Made by a program: the position numbers and the translations under genes | From: JBKQWK01 sp052139595 | GTDB lineage: Bacteria; Actinomycetota; Thermoleophilia; UBA2241 | Length of the DNA: 17,958 bases | Direction of reading: 5' to 3' | Assembly (NCBI GenBank): GCA_052139595.1 | Contig: JBKQWK010000016.1 | Location: 1 to 17,958 of the forward strand | In this document: in pieces, positions 14,125 to 17,958 of the stretch | How the letters are laid out: each line of letters opens with the position of its first letter | Position numbering within the stretch: position 1 is the stretch's first letter | Notes under the pieces: generated by a model | Databases searched by the model: none | What the model was told of the DNA's origin: nothing | Seen by the model: the letters and a program-made list of their open reading frames with translations, nothing else

Positions 14125-16128
14125 ATGCCGCAGGTACATTTTCAACCGGAAGACGTCAGCGTCGAAGTTGACCCTGGCACAACGCTGCTCGATTCAGCCG
14201 TGCTGGCCGGGATCGAGATCCCTGCCCACTGTGGTGGGCAAGGATCCTGCGGGCGCTGCCGGGTGCGCCTGCTTGCCGGGCGCGTAAACCCCCAGGCCGG
14301 CACCCGCCTGACGCCCAGCGAAATCGCCGACGGCTGGACGCTGGCTTGCAAGACACGTGTGTTCAAGGATGTCGTCATCGACGTACCCGGCGCGCGCCGG
14401 CGAGAAGACAAGCCCGCCGCTCAGGGCAAGGGCGCCATCTTCGACAGCGAACGTCGCTGGCAGCGCGAACCGGGGGTCCGCGTGTTTTTAGTGACCCTTG
14501 AACAGCCCTCACTGAGCGACAACACGAGCGACCTCGACCGACTGCGGCGCGCCTTGTCCATGCAGCACGGCATCGCCGACGTTGACATTGGCCTGCCCGT
14601 CCTGCGCGTACTCGGCAACGCCGTGCGCCACGGCAACTGGCGCGTCGCTGTCGTTGGCGAAGTTGCCGGTGGCGGCGCCGGCGGCGACAGCGCCGCCACC
14701 CCTCTGCGCGTGGTCGATGTGCGCCCGGCGAACGAGCCGCTGCATACGTACGGCCTGGCCGTCGACATCGGCACCACCGGCGTCGAGGGATACCTCATCA
14801 ACAGCCACACGGGTCGGGTCGTCGCCACAGCCGGTATGCTCAACAAGCAGACGACCTGCGGCCCTGACATCATCAGCCGTATCGCCTACTCCCGCCGCGG
14901 CGACGGCCTGGCCACCCTGCAGCGACTGGTGGCCGAAACGATCAACGAAATCATTGACCGATTTGTCACCGACATCGGCATCGAGCCCGACGAGATCTAC
15001 GAGATGTCGATCGCCGGCAACACCACCATGGTGCACCTTTTGCTGGGCGTTGACCCCGAGTATGTGCGCCGCGAACCGTATACACCGACGGTGGCTACCC
15101 CGCCGATGGTGCTGGCGGCCGAACTCGGTCTTAACGCCAACCCAACGGCCGGCGTGCACTGCATCGGCGCCGTCGGCAGCTACGTCGGCGGCGACATCAC
15201 GTCCGGCGTCTACGCGTCCGGCACCTACAAGAGCGACAAACTCACCCTGTTTATCGACGTCGGTACGAACGGCGAGATGGTGCTGGGCAACGCCGACTGG
15301 CTGATCAGCTGTGCCTGCTCGGCCGGCCCCGCTTTCGAGGGCGGCGGCGTCAAGCACGGCATGCGGGCCGAGCCCGGCGCCATTGACAGCGTGACCATCG
15401 ATCCGGCGAGCTGCAAACCGACGTTTCACACGATCGGCGACGAGCCGGCCCGCGGCCTCTGCGGCAGCGGCCTCATCGAGCTGCTCGGCGAACTGCTTCT
15501 GAGCGGCGTCATCGACAAGTCGGGCAAGATCGACTGCGGCCTGCCCACCGACCACGTGCGCACCGGCGAGTGGGGGACCGAGTATGTGGTCGCTTGGGCC
15601 GGTGAATCGGCCGGCAGCGACATCGTCATCACCGAGCCCGACATCGACAACCTCATGCGTGCCAAAGCTGCGGTGTACGCCGGCGCCACGGTCCTCTGCC
15701 AGAGCGTCGGCATGCAGATGGCCGATGTCGAAGAGGTGCTCATCGGAGGCGCCTTTGGTGCTCATTTGAGCATTGAGAAGGCGATCCAGATCGGCCTGCT
15801 GCCTGAGATGCCCAGCGAGCGCTTCCGCTACCTCGGTAACACCAGTGGCGAAGGCGCCTGCGCTCATCTCTTCTCGCTCTCGGTACGTCGCGAGATGCGC
15901 GCCATTGCCGACCGTATGACGTACCTCGAGCTGAGCGTCGACAATTCGTTTACCGACGCCTACATGTCGGCGCTCTTCTTGCCACACACCGACCTGGACG
16001 CGTTTCCTTCGGTCAAAGCGCTGCTCGCGCAGCGTCGCGACGACAGGCCGACGACAACAGACACAGCCACTAGCGCCGGCGGCCCATCCGCCGTGGACGT
16101 CTCCGCTCGAGAGAAGGGATCGCAATGA
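14125..16128 (+). CDS. acsV: Corrinoid activation/regeneration protein (reductive activator of CFeSP, RACo)
   Basis: This is an ATP-dependent reductive activator that returns inactive Co(II)-CFeSP to Co(I). It has 667 residues. The N-terminal plant-type [2Fe-2S] ferredoxin domain has C36-x5-C42-x2-C45 and C75. A linker and middle domain follow (about 95-205, ending in a Gly-rich stretch), then an ASKHA-type ATPase domain beginning at LAVDIGTTGVEGYLIN, with SIAGNTTMVHLLLG, DVGTNGEMVLG and GLCGSGLIEL as nucleotide-binding segments (DUF4445-type architecture). About 30 C-terminal residues are Thr/Ser/Ala-rich and probably disordered. The gene starts ten bases after acsC, with a GAGGGGG ribosome site overlapping the acsC stop, and it shares ATGA with cooC. 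I use acsV for the Moorella homologue; the electron donor is not encoded here. Confidence 0.94.
   Translation: MPQVHFQPEDVSVEVDPGTTLLDSAVLAGIEIPAHCGGQGSCGRCRVRLLAGRVNPQAGTRLTPSEIADGWTLACKTRVFKDVVIDVPGARRREDKPAAQGKGAIFDSERRWQREPGVRVFLVTLEQPSLSDNTSDLDRLRRALSMQHGIADVDIGLPVLRVLGNAVRHGNWRVAVVGEVAGGGAGGDSAATPLRVVDVRPANEPLHTYGLAVDIGTTGVEGYLINSHTGRVVATAGMLNKQTTCGPDIISRIAYSRRGDGLATLQRLVAETINEIIDRFVTDIGIEPDEIYEMSIAGNTTMVHLLLGVDPEYVRREPYTPTVATPPMVLAAELGLNANPTAGVHCIGAVGSYVGGDITSGVYASGTYKSDKLTLFIDVGTNGEMVLGNADWLISCACSAGPAFEGGGVKHGMRAEPGAIDSVTIDPASCKPTFHTIGDEPARGLCGSGLIELLGELLLSGVIDKSGKIDCGLPTDHVRTGEWGTEYVVAWAGESAGSDIVITEPDIDNLMRAKAAVYAGATVLCQSVGMQMADVEEVLIGGAFGAHLSIEKAIQIGLLPEMPSERFRYLGNTSGEGACAHLFSLSVRREMRAIADRMTYLELSVDNSFTDAYMSALFLPHTDLDAFPSVKALLAQRRDDRPTTTDTATSAGGPSAVDVSAREKGSQ
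14668..14700 (+). other. Perfect 11-bp stem-loop inside acsV
   Basis: GGTGGCGGCGC (14668-14678) and GCGCCGCCACC (14690-14700) are exact inverted repeats around an 11-nt loop. They sit in the Gly-rich linker just before the ATPase domain. Because this stretch is low-complexity and GC-rich, chance is more likely than for the acsB stem-loop. Confidence 0.4.
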
Positions 16129-16901
16129 CCGTCACCATCGCCGTCGCCGGCAAAGGAGGGACCGGCAAGACAACACTCGCCGGGCTCATGATTCGCCATT
16201 TGGCGACGATCCAGTCAGAGGCCGTCCTGGCCATCGATGCCGACCCGGCCAGCAATCTCAACACCGTGCTCGGCCTGCCGCTGGAGCGCACCGTTGGCGA
16301 CATTCGTGAAGACACGACCGAAAAAGCGCGCAACAACAAGCTCGAGGCCGGCGTCACGAAACACGACATCCTCGACTATGAGATCAACTCCAACATTGTC
16401 GAAGGTACCGGTGTCGACCTGATCGCCATGGGTCGCCCTGAAGGACCAGGCTGCTACTGCGCCGCCAACACCATGCTACGCACGATTCTCGACCACATCG
16501 CCGACGCCTATGAGTGGGTCGTCATCGACAACGAAGCGGGGCTTGAACACCTGAGTCGGCGCACGACGCGCGACGTCGAGGTTCTGCTCATCGTCAGCGA
16601 CGCGTCGTTGCGCGGCCTCACGACCGCCGGCCGCATCGTCCAGTTGATCGATGAGCTGCAGACGAAGATTGGCCGTCACTATCTGGTCATCAACCGTGCC
16701 ACCGGACCCCTGAGCGCCGAGCAGCACGCCCTCATAGAACAGTATGGTCTGAACCTCATCGCCGTAGTACCGGCCGACGAACAGGTTGCCGACTACGACG
16801 CTATCGGTCGTCCGATGACCGAGTTACCTGCCGAGAACCCTGTCTGGTCGGCCGTGCGCGAGGTTACCGGCACGATCCTCAGCGCCGTCCCCGCAAAGTG
16901 A
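16125..16901 (+). CDS. cooC: CODH nickel-insertion accessory ATPase CooC
   Basis: A SIMIBI/MinD-family ATPase that helps insert nickel into the CODH (and possibly ACS) active site. It has 258 residues. The deviant Walker A motif GKGGTGKTT is at 9-17, with signature K10 and catalytic-type K15; the Walker B/switch region includes AIDADPASN (36-44) and VVIDNEAGLEHLSRRTT (132-148). The CxC motif that binds metal at the dimer interface in CooC is C110-Y111-C112. ATG overlaps the acsV stop (ATGA), implying translational coupling. No cooJ or cooT is seen in the window, so the His-rich CODH tail or the HMA-like protein might supply the nickel-binding function. Confidence 0.95.
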   Translation: MTVTIAVAGKGGTGKTTLAGLMIRHLATIQSEAVLAIDADPASNLNTVLGLPLERTVGDIREDTTEKARNNKLEAGVTKHDILDYEINSNIVEGTGVDLIAMGRPEGPGCYCAANTMLRTILDHIADAYEWVVIDNEAGLEHLSRRTTRDVEVLLIVSDASLRGLTTAGRIVQLIDELQTKIGRHYLVINRATGPLSAEQHALIEQYGLNLIAVVPADEQVADYDAIGRPMTELPAENPVWSAVREVTGTILSAVPAK

Positions 16902-16914
16902 AAGGAATCAGGCC

Positions 16915-17835
16915 ATGCTGATCATTGGCGAGAACATCCATATTCTCAGTGCCGATGTCAAGGAGGCGATCGCAAACCGCGACGCCAAGCTCATCCAGGA
17001 CATGGCCTTGCGGCAGGTGGCGGCCGGGGCCGGGGTCATCGACCTCAACATCGGCCCGCAAAAGCGGCACGGCGCCGAAATCATGCCCTGGGTCATCGAG
17101 GCCGTACAGGCCGTTACCGACTCGCCCCTGGCCCTCGATACGACCAACGTCGCCGCCATGGAGGCCGGCTTGCAAGTCTGCAAGAAACCGGCCCTGCTCA
17201 ACTCGACCAGCGCCGACCCGGAGCGGCTGCGCCCGGTCATGGAGCTGGCCGCCAAATACCACGCCCGAGTCATCGCTTTGACGATGGGCGTCGACGGAAT
17301 CCCGCCGAGCGCCGACGGCCGCGCCTCCCTGGCCATGGAAGTGCTGCTGCCAACCGCTGCGGAGCTGGGCATCCCCATGCCCAACGTCTTTCTCGACCCC
17401 CTGGTACTGACCGTCATGGGCAATCAGGACGTCACCACCGAGACAGTCGATGCAATTCGCATCTTCAAGCAGCTCAGCGACCCAGCACCGACCACCACCG
17501 CCGGTCTGTCGAACATCAGCAACGGTGCCCCGCCGGAGCTGCGGCCGCTGATCAATCGCATGTACCTGGTGATGCTCATGGGCGCCGGCCTCGACACCGT
17601 TATCGCCGACGCCTGCGACGAGAAGCTGATGGAGTGGATCCGCATCGTCGAGAATCGCGACGACAGCACCAAGACCGGCAAACTGGTGCTTGCCCTCTAT
17701 GACGCTAGCGCCGCCATGGACAGCCTTGAGGCGGACATGTTCAACATGGATGACAGCGAAGAAAAGGCGTTTTACAAGACATACCGGATTCTGCGTAACC
17801 AGATCATCTACGCACATTCCTACATAGACAACTGA
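16915..17835 (+). CDS. acsE: Methyltetrahydrofolate:corrinoid iron-sulfur protein methyltransferase
   Basis: The protein transfers the methyl group of methyl-THF to Co(I) of the CFeSP, linking the folate (methyl) branch to ACS. It has 306 residues in a pterin-binding TIM barrel: VIDLNIGP (D43, N45), LDTTN (D75), LLNSTSAD (N96), FLDPLV (D161) and GLSNIS (N200). These correspond to folate-binding and proton-shuttling residues of Moorella MeTr, including Asn199. Canonical enzymes are near 262 residues; here the C-terminus extends past residue 245 with ENRDDSTKTGKLVLALYD and an acidic then aromatic end. AAGGA precedes the ATG, 13 bases after cooC. The last 61 coding bases and the stop recur inverted at the window end, so residues 287-306 lie in a suspect region; the frame itself stays intact up to its stop. 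Confidence 0.93.
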   Translation: MLIIGENIHILSADVKEAIANRDAKLIQDMALRQVAAGAGVIDLNIGPQKRHGAEIMPWVIEAVQAVTDSPLALDTTNVAAMEAGLQVCKKPALLNSTSADPERLRPVMELAAKYHARVIALTMGVDGIPPSADGRASLAMEVLLPTAAELGIPMPNVFLDPLVLTVMGNQDVTTETVDAIRIFKQLSDPAPTTTAGLSNISNGAPPELRPLINRMYLVMLMGAGLDTVIADACDEKLMEWIRIVENRDDSTKTGKLVLALYDASAAMDSLEADMFNMDDSEEKAFYKTYRILRNQIIYAHSYIDN

Positions 17836-17958
17836 GCCCAGCTTAGGGCGGGGGCCGGCGGCGCTAACGCCCCCCCGCCCCCCGCCCTAAGCTGGGCTCA
17901 GTTGTCTATGTAGGAATGTGCGTAGATGATCTGGTTACGCAGAATCCGGTATGTCTTG
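17775..17958. repeat. 80-bp perfect inverted repeat at window end (probable fold-back artefact)
   Basis: Positions 17775-17854 are the exact reverse complement of 17879-17958, with a 24-nt loop (17855-17878). The left arm covers the last 61 bases of acsE plus 19 bases downstream. The right arm ends exactly at the window edge, so the true outer limit is unseen. Exact inversion of coding sequence with no divergence is typical of contig-end fold-back from assembly or amplification chimeras. Confidence 0.9.
17836..17897 (+). terminator. Possible terminator hairpin of the CODH/ACS operon within the suspect region
   Basis: Starting right after the acsE stop, GCCCAGCTTAGGGCGGGGG (17836-17854) pairs with its exact complement at 17879-17897, and the loop contains GGCG-CTAA-CGCC (17860-17871). 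A genuine GC-rich terminator here could have seeded the fold-back. With the right arm untrustworthy, only the left half and the loop may be real, and no authentic T-tract can be seen. Confidence 0.3.

Noticed and set aside
12801..14126. Minus-strand open frame opposite acsC
   Set aside because: It is antisense to a gene with intact C17/C20/C25/C42 ligands, and its composition is typical of a mirrored frame.
14509..16125. Minus-strand open frame opposite acsV (over 500 codons)
   Set aside because: It is a codon-bias shadow of acsV, His/Asp/Val-rich with no domain and no ribosome site.
17836..17958. A second, convergent copy of the acsE 3' end
   Set aside because: Exact identity, a tiny loop and an abrupt stop at the window end favour a fold-back artefact over a duplicated gene.
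1..17958. CRISPR arrays, insertion sequences, integrase or attachment sites
   Set aside because: No regularly spaced direct repeats, transposase motifs or tRNA-end duplications were seen. The tRNA-Leu 3' end is not repeated in the window as far as I could check by eye.

Overview
The window is a G+C-rich bacterial fragment (above 60% by eye). It joins a short housekeeping stretch to a complete carbonyl branch of the Wood-Ljungdahl (reductive acetyl-CoA) pathway. The pheA-serS adjacency, a DUF4446 protein, a tRNA-Leu with an encoded CCA end and a PknB-type kinase fit a deep-branching anaerobic actinobacterium (Thermoleophilia-, Coriobacteriia- or Geothermincolia-like). This placement is an inference; no rRNA or other decisive marker is present.

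Left part (1-6611). A PknB-like Ser/Thr kinase with a polytopic membrane C-terminus is read leftward from 1733 and runs off the window start. A divergent tRNA-Leu(CAG) follows. On the plus strand come a single-pass membrane protein with a CARDB-like domain, a DUF4446 protein with a Pro-rich tail, prephenate dehydratase (pheA), a GNAT acetyltransferase and seryl-tRNA synthetase (serS). Hairpins without U-tracts lie between pheA and the GNAT gene and across the serS stop.

Regulatory gap (6612-7107). No protein gene is visible. From left to right it holds a sigma70-like promoter (6708-6736), two compact hairpins (6753-6799), nested complementary segments that could fold into a multistem RNA with a pseudoknot (6861-7001), and an AT-rich promoter (7005-7033). 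That promoter carries a perfect TGTGA-N6-TCACA palindrome (7006-7021) and a second near-perfect site 34 bp downstream (7040-7055). These are the target type of CRP/FNR-superfamily regulators, which include the CO sensor CooA.

CODH/ACS operon (7108-17835). Eight tightly spaced plus-strand genes follow: a cysteine-free HMA-like small protein, acsA/cooS (Ni-CODH), acsB (acetyl-CoA synthase), acsD and acsC (corrinoid iron-sulfur protein), acsV/RACo (corrinoid reductive activator), cooC (nickel-insertion ATPase) and acsE (methyl-THF:CFeSP methyltransferase). AcsE moves the methyl group from methyl-tetrahydrofolate to the cobalamin of AcsCD, AcsA supplies CO, and AcsB joins methyl, CO and CoA. AcsV rescues oxidised Co(II), and CooC matures the nickel sites. 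All cluster ligands I could check are present. Unusual points are a His-rich tail on the CODH, the cysteine-free HMA-like leader gene, an AcsE longer than usual, and a perfect 13-bp stem-loop inside acsB.

Right end (17775-17958). The last 80 bases are an exact inverted copy of the acsE 3' end and its downstream stem, with a 24-nt loop. This is most likely a fold-back assembly or amplification artefact at a contig end, possibly seeded by a real terminator hairpin. Sequence to the right of about 17855 should not be trusted.
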